Below, one piece after another: positions 17,111 through 26,428 of a stretch of 64,000 nt of DNA. Every line of letters starts with the position of its first letter. Position 1 is the first letter of the stretch. The position numbers and the translations under genes were made by a program. The notes beneath the pieces are model-generated. The model saw nothing but the letters and a program-made list of their open reading frames with translations, searched no databases and was not told the DNA's origin. Source of the stretch: Porphyromonas loveana (GTDB lineage: Bacteria; Bacteroidota; Bacteroidia; Bacteroidales; Porphyromonadaceae); the NCBI RefSeq assembly GCF_003096695.1, contig NZ_QEKY01000001.1:175588-239587 (forward strand), in the 5' to 3' direction.

Positions 17111-18094
17111 ATGGAAACCGTAGTCAGTGGCATCAGGCCGACCGGCAATCTGCATTTGGGCAACTATTTTGGCGCTATCAGGAGCTTTTTGGATATGCAA
17201 CACAGCCATAATTGTTACTTCTTCATCGCCGACTGGCATTCCCTGACGACGCATCCGCATCCTGACAACATTGTACGCAATGTGCGCACCATTCTGGCTG
17301 AGTATTTGGCCTGTGGCATCGATCCCGAGAAAGCAACCATCTATGTGCAGAGCGATGTGCCCGAGGCGCTGGAGCTGTATCTCTACCTTAATATGAATGC
17401 CTACTTGGGGGAGTTGGAACGTACCACATCGTTTAAGGAAAAAGCTCGCCAACAGCCGGACAACGTCAATGCCGGTCTTCTCACTTACCCTACGCTCATG
17501 GCTGCGGACATCCTCCTACACAAGGCTGTCAAAGTGCCTGTAGGCAAAGATCAGGAGCAGAATATGGAGATGGCCCGCAAGTTTGCCCGCCGTTTCAATA
17601 CGATATATGGTGTGGACTTCTTCCCCGAGCCTGCCTCTTTCTCGCTTGGTGCTACGGCGGTGAAGGTGCCGGGTCTGGACGGTTCCGGCAAGATGGGCAA
17701 GAGCGAAGGCAATGCCATCTATTTGGCCGACGATCCCAAAGCAATCAGCAAGAAAGTGATGAAGGCTGTAACCGATGCCGGTCCCCAAGAGCCCAACAGC
17801 ATCAAGCCGGAACCGGTGGAGAACCTCTTCTCCATGCTGCGCATCGTATCCAGCGAAGAGGTTTACAATCACTTCGATGGACTCTATAACAGCTGTGCCA
17901 TCCGATACGGCGATCTCAAGAAGCAGTTGGCCGAAGATATCGTGTCTTTCACCGCTCCGATACGTGAGCGTATCTTGGAGATTCAGGCCGACGAAGACTA
18001 TCTCGATAGAGTCGTACGTGAAGGAGCTGAGCGGGCACGAGAAAGCGCTGTGCGCACCGTTGCCGAAGTGCGCCGGATCATCGGCTTTCGTTAA
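17111..18094 (+). CDS. trpS: Tryptophan--tRNA ligase
   Basis: This 327-residue class I synthetase charges tRNA-Trp. The HIGH-type motif is TGNLHLGNYFG (11-21) and the KMSKS-type loop is GSGKMGKSEGN (near residue 195). The length matches bacterial TrpS. ATG 17111 is preceded by an AT-rich leader and starts the conserved ETVVSGIRPTGNLH strand. The next gene, encoding a DUF3127 protein, lies 62 bases downstream on the same strand. Confidence 0.96.
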   Translation: METVVSGIRPTGNLHLGNYFGAIRSFLDMQHSHNCYFFIADWHSLTTHPHPDNIVRNVRTILAEYLACGIDPEKATIYVQSDVPEALELYLYLNMNAYLGELERTTSFKEKARQQPDNVNAGLLTYPTLMAADILLHKAVKVPVGKDQEQNMEMARKFARRFNTIYGVDFFPEPASFSLGATAVKVPGLDGSGKMGKSEGNAIYLADDPKAISKKVMKAVTDAGPQEPNSIKPEPVENLFSMLRIVSSEEVYNHFDGLYNSCAIRYGDLKKQLAEDIVSFTAPIRERILEIQADEDYLDRVVREGAERARESAVRTVAEVRRIIGFR

Positions 18095-18156
18095 GCTTTC
18101 GACGGATAAAGGCAAGTCCTAAAACAAGAAACAAGATCATAAGAATAGATACAATT

Positions 18157-18573
18157 ATGGATATTCAGATTCAAGGTCAGCTCGTTCAGGTGCTGCCTCT
18201 CAGCTCCGGAGTCGGCAAGACTTCCGGCAAGGAATGGAAAAAACAAGAGTACGTACTGGAAACCCCCGATCAGTTTCCCCGCAAGATTCACTTCAGTGTC
18301 TGGGGCGATCGCATTGACCCTTCCTATCAAGTAGGTGATCAGGTGACCATCTGGGTAGATGTGGAGAGCCGTGAATTCAATGGTCGTTGGTACACGGATG
18401 TGAAGGCTTGGCGCATGGAGCGAGGCTTGGTAGCCCCGCAAGCTCCTCAGATGCAACCCGAAGCAACTCCTGCATCGGCTCCTTCTTTCGCCGCACAGCA
18501 GCCGACCATGCCTGCTCAGCCGGCAACGGGTTGGGCATCCAATTCCGACTCCGGCGACGACTTGCCCTTCTGA
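18157..18573 (+). CDS. DUF3127 family protein (OB-fold-like)
   Basis: This 138-residue protein matches the Bacteroidetes family DUF3127 (PF11325) over residues 1-90: LPLSSGVGKTSGKEWKKQEY, FPRKIHFSVWGDRI and NGRWYTDVKAWRM. The tail (about 95-138) is rich in Pro, Ala and Gln and ends DSGDDLPF. An acidic-aromatic tip of this kind is typical of single-stranded DNA-binding proteins, so nucleic-acid binding is a reasonable inference, although no function is established. The stop overlaps the rlmH start (TGATG). Confidence 0.75.
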   Translation: MDIQIQGQLVQVLPLSSGVGKTSGKEWKKQEYVLETPDQFPRKIHFSVWGDRIDPSYQVGDQVTIWVDVESREFNGRWYTDVKAWRMERGLVAPQAPQMQPEATPASAPSFAAQQPTMPAQPATGWASNSDSGDDLPF

Positions 18574-19046
18574 TGAAGATACTCCTGCTCGTTGTAGGTA
18601 AGACCGACAGCAAACTGATGGCTCAAGCTACGGACGAATACATCCGTCGGCTGAGCCATTATGTGTCTTTCGAGATAGAGGTGATTCCCGATGTCCGCAT
18701 CGGTAGTAAAACCTCTCCCGAACAGCAGAAGGAAATGGAGGGTAGGGAGATTCTTGCCCGTTTGCGCCCTTCGGACAGTGTCGTCTTGCTGGATGAACGT
18801 GGCAAGGAGCATAGCAGTATGGAGTTTGCTTCCTATTTGCAGAAGAAGATGCTTGCCGGCATTCACCGCCTTGTTTTCATCGTTGGCGGACCGTATGGAT
18901 TCAGTTCGGCGATATACAATGCAGCAGCCGAGCGTGTATCGCTCAGTCGGATGACTTTCTCCCACCAGATGATCAGACTCTTCTTCACCGAGCAGATCTA
19001 TCGGGCAATGACCATTCTCAATCACGAACCCTATCATCACGAATAA
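18573..19046 (+). CDS. rlmH: 23S rRNA (pseudouridine-1915-N3) methyltransferase RlmH
   Basis: This 157-residue SPOUT methyltransferase uses SAM to methylate pseudouridine 1915 in helix 69 of 23S rRNA. The knot region is visible as [13 protein letters not shown] and [11 protein letters not shown], followed by [23 protein letters not shown], a near-invariant RlmH ending. The start at ATG 18573 overlaps the upstream stop; the frame is open further upstream, but that part reads against the DUF3127 gene and has no family similarity. Confidence 0.95.
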   Translation: MKILLLVVGKTDSKLMAQATDEYIRRLSHYVSFEIEVIPDVRIGSKTSPEQQKEMEGREILARLRPSDSVVLLDERGKEHSSMEFASYLQKKMLAGIHRLVFIVGGPYGFSSAIYNAAAERVSLSRMTFSHQMIRLFFTEQIYRAMTILNHEPYHHE

Positions 19047-19108
19047 CACTAAACCTTTTTCGTATTTTCCCGTCTATTTCTATATCACGTAGCAATGTTC
19101 GGACAAAT

Positions 19109-20176
19109 ATGATGACGAAATATTTCTTCTTACTTGTCAGTATGGTCTCTTTAGGATTATTCAGTGCCGGCAGTTGTTCCCCATCGGCACATCAGAGCGA
19201 CAGCATCCCCGAAACGCGGACAATCTATCTGGCGGGAGGATGCTTTTGGGGGACGGATCACTTCCTCAAGCAGATACGCGGAGTGCGGAACACAGAAGTG
19301 GGATATGCCAACGGCAACATAGAAGATCCCACTTATGAAGAAGTGTGTACGCAGACTACCGGTTTTGCAGAGACAGTGCGAGTGGAGTATGCGCCGACTG
19401 AGCTCTCTCTTACACTATTGCTCGAACTTTTCTTCAAGACAATTGACCCGACTATCCTCAATAGACAAGGACCTGATATGGGTACGCAGTACCGCACAGG
19501 GATCTACTACACCGATCCGGAAGATGCTGCTACTGTCACCGCAGCTTTGGAGGCATTGGCGCAGCAGTATGACCGGCCGATCGTGGTGGAGCATGAACCA
19601 CTCAAAAACTTCTATGCAGCCGAGCGTTACCATCAAGATTATCTGGAGCATAATCCGCGAGGTTATTGTCATATAGATCCTGCGCTCTTCGAGTTGGCCA
19701 GAAAAGCCAATCCCGATCCTAACGGGCGTGTCTATCAACGTGCCGAGGACGAGGAGCTTCGTCGTCGTCTGACACCGGAGCAGTATGCCGTCACTCGCAA
19801 CAATGCTACGGAGCCGGCATTTAGGAATGAATATTGGGATGAATTTGATGAAGGGATTTACGTAGATGTCACGACAGGTGAACCGCTTTTCCTTTCGACG
19901 GATAAGTTCGAATCGGGTTGTGGGTGGCCCAGCTTTACGAAGCCCATTCGGAAAGACCTCATCGTAGAACGTATCGACCGCACGCATGGAATGACCCGAA
20001 CCGAAGTCCGCAGTAACACGGGGGATGCCCATTTGGGGCATGTCTTCAATGACGGCCCGATGGAGAAAGGCGGACTACGTTATTGTATTAATAGCGCTTC
20101 GCTCCGATTCATCCCCAAAGAAGAGATGCAGCAAGAGGGCTATGGAGATCTTTTGCGCCTGCTGGATAAGCGGTGA
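19109..20176 (+). CDS. msrAB: Peptide methionine sulfoxide reductase MsrA-MsrB fusion lipoprotein
   Basis: These 355 residues start with a lipoprotein signal (lipobox SAGSC, C23), so the enzyme is membrane-tethered outside the cytoplasm. The MsrA domain (about 38-190) has the catalytic GGCFWG (43-48) and reduces S-methionine sulfoxide; the MsrB domain (about 205-345) has SGCGWPSF and the catalytic [11 protein letters not shown] and reduces the R-form. It repairs oxidised envelope proteins. Such fusions occur in several pathogens. ATG 19109 is immediately followed by a second ATG, so the exact first residue is uncertain. Confidence 0.93.
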   Translation: MMTKYFFLLVSMVSLGLFSAGSCSPSAHQSDSIPETRTIYLAGGCFWGTDHFLKQIRGVRNTEVGYANGNIEDPTYEEVCTQTTGFAETVRVEYAPTELSLTLLLELFFKTIDPTILNRQGPDMGTQYRTGIYYTDPEDAATVTAALEALAQQYDRPIVVEHEPLKNFYAAERYHQDYLEHNPRGYCHIDPALFELARKANPDPNGRVYQRAEDEELRRRLTPEQYAVTRNNATEPAFRNEYWDEFDEGIYVDVTTGEPLFLSTDKFESGCGWPSFTKPIRKDLIVERIDRTHGMTRTEVRSNTGDAHLGHVFNDGPMEKGGLRYCINSASLRFIPKEEMQQEGYGDLLRLLDKR

Positions 20177-20199
20177 TAGAAGAATAGAGAGGGGTCGCT

Positions 20200-21390
20200 A
20201 TGATCAAGGTAAATTCAAAACACAAACGTGTATGGACGATCACTGCCATTGCATTGGTGGTCGTTATCTCTTTGGGGGTATGGCTTTTTCGTTATTCCCC
20301 ATATGGGTATAGATTTGAGATTCGTGACGAGCTGGGCGGTAACATCTTTCCTTCGGCAATTCTCTCTGTGGCGACGACCGATGCCGAGGTGATTCAGCCG
20401 GCGGAGGGCTTGTATGTGGGCAATCCGAAGTCAGTCATTTCCGTACGGCTACGCACGCGCTCTGCGGTCAGCCGAGTGAGGATCGAAGTGGAAGAGACAC
20501 CTTTCTTTGCGCGTTCTGTCTCTGAATTCATATTGGATAAGGCTCGTTCCTATTATACTATATATCCGGATATCATCTGGAAATATGAGGTGTTGCGTAA
20601 CAATAATCAGGCTGAGCCTATAAGTGTGGCTGTGAAGGTAGAGATCAATGGTGTAGATCTTGGCCAACAGGTGCGTACCTACTCGGTGCGCAGTCTCAAT
20701 GAGTGTCTCCTAGGCTATTTCACTGCCGACAGAGTTTTCCATGAGACGGGGATTTTCTTTGCCGCCTATGTAAACGAGGAGAATCCCAAGATTGACCAGC
20801 TTTTGCGAGAGGCCTTGAATACGCGAATTGTCAATCGCTTTTCTGGTTATCAAAATGCTCACACACCTGTTGACAAACAAGTTTATGCCCTTTGGAATAT
20901 CCTGCAGAAACGACAATTCAAATATAGCTCGGTGGCCAATTCGAGTCTGTCGAGCAATGTAGTTCTCTCTCAGCGGGTGCGTACCTTTGATGATGCCTTG
21001 GAGTCTTCTCAGATCAACTGCGTAGATGGTAGTGTGCTTTTCGCTTCATTACTCCGGGCGATTAATATCGAGCCCATCCTTGTTCGTATGCCTGGGCACA
21101 TGTTTGTCGGCTATTATACAGATGGCACCAAGCAACAGAAAAATTTTTTGGAAACAACGATGATCGGAGATGTCGATCTGGATGACTTCTTCCCCGATGA
21201 GCAACTTGATTCTACAATGATGGGCAAATCCCAGAATCAGATGTCTCTTCTCACTTTCGAGAAATCGAAGGAGTATGCCAATAAAAAATATGAAGAGAGT
21301 GAAGAGCTGATTCACTCCGGTCAGTCTGGCTATATGTTCTTGGAAATATCCAAAGGCGTTCGCAAGCGTATCCAGTCCATCGGCAAGTAA
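20200..21390 (+). CDS. Transglutaminase-like superfamily protein, membrane-anchored
   Basis: This 396-residue protein of unknown role has one N-terminal hydrophobic helix (about residues 12-28) after a basic start, giving an N-in signal-anchor. Its C-terminal half contains INCVDGSVLFASLLRAINIEPILVRMPGHMFVGYYTDG in two consecutive pieces: the Cys and His arrangement of transglutaminase-like cysteine proteases. A third catalytic residue (Asp or Asn) may be in the following YYTD. The remainder, with an Ig-like middle region, is not recognised. It lies 24 bases after msrAB and may be co-transcribed. Protease or scaffold functions are both possible. Confidence 0.6.
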   Translation: MIKVNSKHKRVWTITAIALVVVISLGVWLFRYSPYGYRFEIRDELGGNIFPSAILSVATTDAEVIQPAEGLYVGNPKSVISVRLRTRSAVSRVRIEVEETPFFARSVSEFILDKARSYYTIYPDIIWKYEVLRNNNQAEPISVAVKVEINGVDLGQQVRTYSVRSLNECLLGYFTADRVFHETGIFFAAYVNEENPKIDQLLREALNTRIVNRFSGYQNAHTPVDKQVYALWNILQKRQFKYSSVANSSLSSNVVLSQRVRTFDDALESSQINCVDGSVLFASLLRAINIEPILVRMPGHMFVGYYTDGTKQQKNFLETTMIGDVDLDDFFPDEQLDSTMMGKSQNQMSLLTFEKSKEYANKKYEESEELIHSGQSGYMFLEISKGVRKRIQSIGK

Positions 21391-21440
21391 CAATAGCCTT
21401 TTATCCCTTCGCTTTTACAATGGGTGAGGTCTAACAAAGT

Positions 21441-21474
21441 GCGTCCGATAAAGGTTTCTTCCTTTATCGGACGC
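21441..21474. terminator. Perfect 14-bp stem-loop downstream of the transglutaminase-like gene
   Basis: GCGTCCGATAAAGG (21441-21454) and its exact complement (21461-21474) enclose six bases. No T-run follows, so termination may be factor-assisted. I see nothing else in 21475-21690. Confidence 0.6.
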
Positions 21475-21694
21475 ATCCTATATAATGAAAGCCGCACTGC
21501 GGATAGCGTAAACTCCGAAAGACAAGATTTGAGGATTCCATCACCTTTGTAATCCGCTGTGCGTAGAAGCAACCCGAAGGTGCGGCCCGCCATCAGCGAT
21601 GAAATTGTCCACGGAATAAATTGTTATGATGAGTTTCCCGATCTAACAGTGCGGCTTATTCCTTTTGTCCTATTGCAAAGTTAGCAATATTGTT

Positions 21695-21702
21695 TAGATT
21701 TG
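21695..21702 (+). promoter_or_regulatory. -7 element upstream of the CDF transporter gene
   Basis: TAGATTTG fits TAnnTTTG and would start transcription near 21709, about 25 bases before the chosen ATG at 21734. This favours that ATG over an upstream TTG at 21713. Confidence 0.5.
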
Positions 21703-21733
21703 CAACCCCATTTTGTCTCACTATAACAATAGT

Positions 21734-22648
21734 ATGACTCCCTCTATTCAACCCGATCGTCGATCCCGACGCATCAGACGTGTCACAGTTATGGGTAGTA
21801 TCCTTAACCTGCTGCTGACAATCGGCAAGTTCGTTGCCGGCATCGTTGGCCTTAGTGGGGCTATGATTGCCGATGCTGTCCACTCACTATCTGATCTGAT
21901 GACGGATGCAGTCGTTTTTGTATTCGTCTCTATTTCGGGCAAACCTTCAGATAAGAAGCACGATTATGGCCATGGCAAATACGAAACTATGGGTACAGTC
22001 ATTATTGCTGTTGCTCTCATCATCGTTGGGGCCATGCTATGTTCTGAGGGATTAACCAAAGTGTATAACCATTTGCACTATGGTACAGAGTTGTCTCGAC
22101 CAGGACTCATCGCCCTTATCATGGCTATTTTCTCCATTGCGCTGAAAGAATGGTTGTTTCGCGTCACCTTCCGTGTTGGTAAAGAAGAAAATAGTCGTTC
22201 CGTAATTGCCAATGCGTGGCACCACCGTAGCGATGCCTATTCTTCTATTGCTACCTTTGTCGGCATATCCGGCGCTTCCCTTTTGGGAAAGGGGTGGATG
22301 ATCCTCGAGCCTCTGTCTGCAGCTGTTGTCAGTGTCTTCATTATTAAGGTAGGGTTCCAGATGGCTCTTCCGGCTTTCCGAGATTTGCTTGAGCAAAGTC
22401 TGCCCGATGATCTAGAAGCTGAGATTGAACAAATCATTCGCACAGAGTCTGCCGTGGTTGATGTGCGTAAGCTGCGCACCCGTAGCATCGGCAACTATTA
22501 CGCTGTCGAAGCCGATGTCTTGGTGGATGGCGAGATGACAGTAGCTTCGTCTCATGCCGCGACTCAGCGGATTGAGGAGAGTCTGCGTCGCCAATATGGA
22601 GAGCCTACACATATTGTAATACATATTGAGCCTTCCTCCAAAAAGTGA
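21734..22648 (+). CDS. Cation diffusion facilitator family transporter
   Basis: This 304-residue inner-membrane protein has six transmembrane segments and a C-terminal cytosolic domain (about 210-304). Metal-site motifs are DAVHSLSDLMTDA in helix 2 and AWHHRSDAYSS in helix 5, giving the paired H-x3-D sites typical of Zn/Cd or Fe/Mn exporters. It exchanges divalent cations for protons; the exact metal cannot be read from sequence. ATG 21734 is preferred over the upstream TTG. The stop overlaps the folB start (TGATG). Confidence 0.88.
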   Translation: MTPSIQPDRRSRRIRRVTVMGSILNLLLTIGKFVAGIVGLSGAMIADAVHSLSDLMTDAVVFVFVSISGKPSDKKHDYGHGKYETMGTVIIAVALIIVGAMLCSEGLTKVYNHLHYGTELSRPGLIALIMAIFSIALKEWLFRVTFRVGKEENSRSVIANAWHHRSDAYSSIATFVGISGASLLGKGWMILEPLSAAVVSVFIIKVGFQMALPAFRDLLEQSLPDDLEAEIEQIIRTESAVVDVRKLRTRSIGNYYAVEADVLVDGEMTVASSHAATQRIEESLRRQYGEPTHIVIHIEPSSKK

Positions 22649-23001
22649 TGCAGACCGAAATCAGATTGGATGCCATGCGTTTTTATGCTCATCATGGAGT
22701 CATGGAGCAAGAACAAATAGTCGGTAATTGGTTTGTAGCGGATTTGTCTCTGCAGGTCGATCTGTCTCAGGCCGTTGAGTCCGACTCCATAGAAGATACA
22801 CTTCACTATGGACACATATATGAAGCCGTAAAGGAAGAGATGTCTATCCCTTCTAAGCTCATTGAGCATGTGGCAGGGCGCATCCTTCGTCGTATCCGTC
22901 GTGATTTCCCTCAAGTCTCAGGAGTCACGGTGAGTCTCAGTAAGCTCAATCCTCCTGTTGGAGCTGATATTCATTCTGCCACAATAATCTTGAGAGACTG
23001 A
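22648..23001 (+). CDS. folB: Dihydroneopterin aldolase
   Basis: This 117-residue protein matches FolB, which converts 7,8-dihydroneopterin to 6-hydroxymethyl-dihydropterin and glycolaldehyde in folate synthesis. Family blocks are FYAHHGVMEQEQIVGNWF, DTLHYGHIY and the C-terminal VTVSLSKLNPPVGADIHSA, which includes the conserved K-x-NPP substrate region. ATG 22648 overlaps the CDF stop codon; a GTG three bases earlier is less likely. Pairing with a metal exporter is probably only transcriptional. Confidence 0.93.
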   Translation: MQTEIRLDAMRFYAHHGVMEQEQIVGNWFVADLSLQVDLSQAVESDSIEDTLHYGHIYEAVKEEMSIPSKLIEHVAGRILRRIRRDFPQVSGVTVSLSKLNPPVGADIHSATIILRD

Positions 23002-23117
23002 CAAAATGAGCCAAAAATCTGCCATTTCTGCTAAGTTTGGATGGCAAATAGACGAGAAGCGGATTTCTTAGAGAGAAAAACAATCGAAAAGATTAGTCAG
23101 AATATGAATTTTTTACT

Positions 23118-23125
23118 TAGTTTTG
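23118..23125 (+). promoter_or_regulatory. Possible -7 element of the rag operon
   Basis: TAGTTTTG fits TAnnTTTG and would give a leader of about 130 bases before ragA. The -33 region is not convincing. The leader from 23126 to 23264 has no ORF and could carry the regulatory structures often found before susC-like genes. Confidence 0.4.
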
Positions 23126-23264
23126 TCGCTGACCGTAATATAGGAGAGTCGGATGCAGTTTCGTTTTTACTGTGACCTGGCAGCAAAGAGTACGGACACA
23201 CCAAGGAAAAAAAGGATAAAGAACATTCAGTAATAATTTTAAGTTTAACGCAAAAGAAAAGTCT

Positions 23265-26200
23265 ATGAAAAGAATGACGCTATTCTTCCTTTGCTTGCTT
23301 ACGAGCATTGGGTGGGCCATGGCCCAGAATAGAACCGTGAAGGGTACAGTTATCTCCTCCGAAGATAACGAGCCGCTGATCGGTGCGAATGTCGTGGTTG
23401 TAGGTAATGCCACTATTGGTGCAGCAACTGACTTGGATGGTAACTTCACGTTGAGTGTACCCGCCAATGCCAAGACGCTGCGAGTGTCTTACTCTGGTAT
23501 GACCACAAAAGAGGTCGCCATCGCTAACGTGATGAGGATCGTATTGGATCCTGATTCCAAGCTTTTGGAACAGGTGGTAGTTCTTGGCTATGGTACGGGG
23601 CAGAAGTTGAGTACGGTTTCTGGATCTGTTGCCAAAGTTTCCAGTGAAAAGCTTGCAGAGAAGCCCGTTGCCAACATCATGGATGCTCTCCAAGGTCAGG
23701 TGGCAGGTATGCAGGTTATTACTGGTTCCGGTGACCCCACGGCTGTTGCCTCAGTGAAGATTCATGGTAGTGGATCTCTTACTTCGAGTGCAGCCCCGCT
23801 TTACATTGTGGACGGTGTGCCTACAGATTTGGGTGTTGTAGCTGGGATGAATCCTAATGACTTTGAATCGTTTACGATTCTTAAGGATGCTTCTTCTACG
23901 TCAATCTATGGTGCTCGTGCTGCCAATGGTGTTATTGTGATCACAACCAAGCGTGGAAAGATGGGAGAACGTAACCGTGTTACCTTCAACGCCAGCTATG
24001 GAGTGTCTTCCATTATCACTAAGAAGCCGTTCGAGAACATGATGAGTGGTGACGAGTTCGCTCGTTGGCAGTATAGCGTTGGCTATGCTGCGGCAAACCA
24101 ATACAGCACGTTTGAAGATTGGAAAGATCATATCATCGCAGATGCAAGTCAGGCTTTGGCCGACTATTCACCCTATCTTGCCGACCAGATACAGAAGGGC
24201 ATACTCAATCCCATCAATTTCAATCAAGATACAGACTGGGTTGGCTATCATTTCCGTACAGCTCCTACTATTCAAGGTGATGTTTCTTTCCAAGGAGGCT
24301 CTCAAGGTACTTCTTATTTTGCTTCTTTGGGTTATTTTGACCAAGAAGGTATTTCTCGTTCAGAGTCTCTTTTGAGACGTTATACCGGTCGTCTTAACCT
24401 CGAAAGCCGTATAAACGATTGGCTTAAGATTGGAACTAATGTTTCCGCTGCTCTCGCTAAAAGACGTGCTTCTGGTTTCTCAAGTAATGCGTATATCACA
24501 GAAGGTTCATTTGCAGCTATGGTTGCTGCTCCCTATCTGAATCCCTACACTTCCTCTGGTGATTTTGCGGACGCGTATTATATGGACTTCTCAGACAAAG
24601 TAATGTTGGGTATTCCTTATCGCGATAGCTATCGTCCTTATAACCGCGAAGCCTACCAGGCGACGATGAGTGGATATGCACAGTTTACTCCGGTAAAGGG
24701 GCTGACATTGAAGGCTCAAGCTGGCTTTGACTTTATGCAAGAGCGTACATCGGCTAAAAAGTTGCCGAATGATCCGTTGGCGTCAGATCCTTTGGGAACA
24801 AGTCGCGAACGATTCTATCACTATTTGACCAAGACGTTCACGAATACAGCTGAGTATAAGTTTTCTGTAGAAGATAAGCACGATGTAACGCTTTTGGCTG
24901 GTCACGAGTTTATTGATTACGAATATGACATGTTCGGAGCTTTTGGACAGGGTTATGAGAATCCTAAATTCATGATGTTGAGCCAGGCAAAGGCTGGTAA
25001 TTATCTGACTTTGCCCGAACAAGCTAAGGCAGAATATGCATACCTTTCTTTCTTCGGCCGTGCAAGCTATGGCCTTGATAAGTGGCTTTATGTAGACCTC
25101 TCTCTCCGTAATGACAAATCTTCTCGTTTCGGTGCCAATAAGCGTAATGCAATGTTCTATTCGGGTGGTCTTATGGTGGATGTTTTCAATAAGTTCATCC
25201 AAGAAAGCACTTGGCTCAATGATCTTCGCTTTAAGATGAGCTATGGTACGACCGGTAACTCTGAAATGCTAAACTATACTTCAGGTGCACCTGAATACTA
25301 TGCTCACTTGCCTCTTGTAGGTAGCAATCCTTATACGGATAGTGGCTTGGGCCTTTCTGTAGCTACGCCGGGTAACCCGAATCTCTCTTGGGAGCAGCAA
25401 TCACAGTTCAACGTAGGTGTTTCTGCCGGATTCTTTAATGGAAGACTTACCGCAGAGGTTGATTTCTATGTTCGCGCTACGGATGATATGCTTATCGAGG
25501 TTCCTCTGCCTTATTTGAGCGGTTTTACGGCGCAGCTTCAGAACGTAGGAGCTTTGAAGAATACGGGTTTTGACATCACAGTGGGTGGTGACATCGTTCG
25601 TACAAAGGACTTCAAGGTTTACGGCTCTGCAACCTTCAACTACAACAGAGAAGAGATCACTCGTCTATTCTCAGGTCTTGATCGTTATGTGCGCGATGGA
25701 TACAGCTATGCTTGGATTGTAGGCAAGCCAACTGTATTTTATGTGGCCGAATATGCAGGTGTCTACAAAGAACAAGGTGGCGAAAACTATGTCGACGCTG
25801 AAGGTAAACCTTTCAAAGGCGGTGACCAAATGTGGTACGTCCCTGGCGAATACAATGCTGATGGCAGCCGTAAGGTCACTAATGTATATTCAGCAAGTCT
25901 CGCACATGCTATTGAAGACAAGGCTCTCAATCCTCCTGTAACAGGTGGTTTCTCTCTTGGAGCATCGTGGAAGGATCTCTCTTTGGATGCAGACTTTGCA
26001 TACATCATCGGTAAGTGGATGATCAATAACGACCGTTTTTTCACAGAGAATACTTCTTCTGGATTCAACTTTACTAATAAAGACAAATCCATCCTCAATG
26101 CATGGACGGCAGATAATCCTACTTCAGATGTTCCTCGTATCGGACAGCAAATGCAGTTTGACTCTCGTCTTCTCGAAAATGCTTCTTTCCTCCGATTGAA

Positions 26201-26405
26201 GAATCTGAAGCTGACCTACAACCTGCCTCAGAGCCTCTTTGCAGGTCAGAAAGTTCTTTCTGGAGCTCGTGTTTACATGATGGCACGCAATCTGCTTACT
26301 GTTACTAAGTTCAAAGGATTTGACCCCGAAGCAGGTGCAAACCTGTCTATGAACCAGTATCCCAATACTAAGCAGTACATGTTTGGCGTTCAGCTATCTT
26401 TCTAA
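23265..26405 (+). CDS. ragA: RagA, SusC-family TonB-dependent outer-membrane transporter
   Basis: The 1046 residues comprise a signal peptide (about 1-20, ending AMA), a carboxypeptidase-regulatory-like domain (about 25-105, with EPLIGANVVVVGNATIG), a plug (about 115-235, with ILKDASSTSIYGARAANGVI) and a long barrel ending MFGVQLSF. The first 150 residues read like P. gingivalis RagA; the barrel loops (after about residue 240) differ a lot from the W83 form as I remember it, so this is another rag allele. RagA is the barrel of the RagAB peptide importer, on which RagB acts as a lid. It is a major surface antigen. ragB follows after 23 bases. Confidence 0.93.
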   Translation: MKRMTLFFLCLLTSIGWAMAQNRTVKGTVISSEDNEPLIGANVVVVGNATIGAATDLDGNFTLSVPANAKTLRVSYSGMTTKEVAIANVMRIVLDPDSKLLEQVVVLGYGTGQKLSTVSGSVAKVSSEKLAEKPVANIMDALQGQVAGMQVITGSGDPTAVASVKIHGSGSLTSSAAPLYIVDGVPTDLGVVAGMNPNDFESFTILKDASSTSIYGARAANGVIVITTKRGKMGERNRVTFNASYGVSSIITKKPFENMMSGDEFARWQYSVGYAAANQYSTFEDWKDHIIADASQALADYSPYLADQIQKGILNPINFNQDTDWVGYHFRTAPTIQGDVSFQGGSQGTSYFASLGYFDQEGISRSESLLRRYTGRLNLESRINDWLKIGTNVSAALAKRRASGFSSNAYITEGSFAAMVAAPYLNPYTSSGDFADAYYMDFSDKVMLGIPYRDSYRPYNREAYQATMSGYAQFTPVKGLTLKAQAGFDFMQERTSAKKLPNDPLASDPLGTSRERFYHYLTKTFTNTAEYKFSVEDKHDVTLLAGHEFIDYEYDMFGAFGQGYENPKFMMLSQAKAGNYLTLPEQAKAEYAYLSFFGRASYGLDKWLYVDLSLRNDKSSRFGANKRNAMFYSGGLMVDVFNKFIQESTWLNDLRFKMSYGTTGNSEMLNYTSGAPEYYAHLPLVGSNPYTDSGLGLSVATPGNPNLSWEQQSQFNVGVSAGFFNGRLTAEVDFYVRATDDMLIEVPLPYLSGFTAQLQNVGALKNTGFDITVGGDIVRTKDFKVYGSATFNYNREEITRLFSGLDRYVRDGYSYAWIVGKPTVFYVAEYAGVYKEQGGENYVDAEGKPFKGGDQMWYVPGEYNADGSRKVTNVYSASLAHAIEDKALNPPVTGGFSLGASWKDLSLDADFAYIIGKWMINNDRFFTENTSSGFNFTNKDKSILNAWTADNPTSDVPRIGQQMQFDSRLLENASFLRLKNLKLTYNLPQSLFAGQKVLSGARVYMMARNLLTVTKFKGFDPEAGANLSMNQYPNTKQYMFGVQLSF

Positions 26406-26428
26406 TGTAATCCACTTAAAAAGAAAAT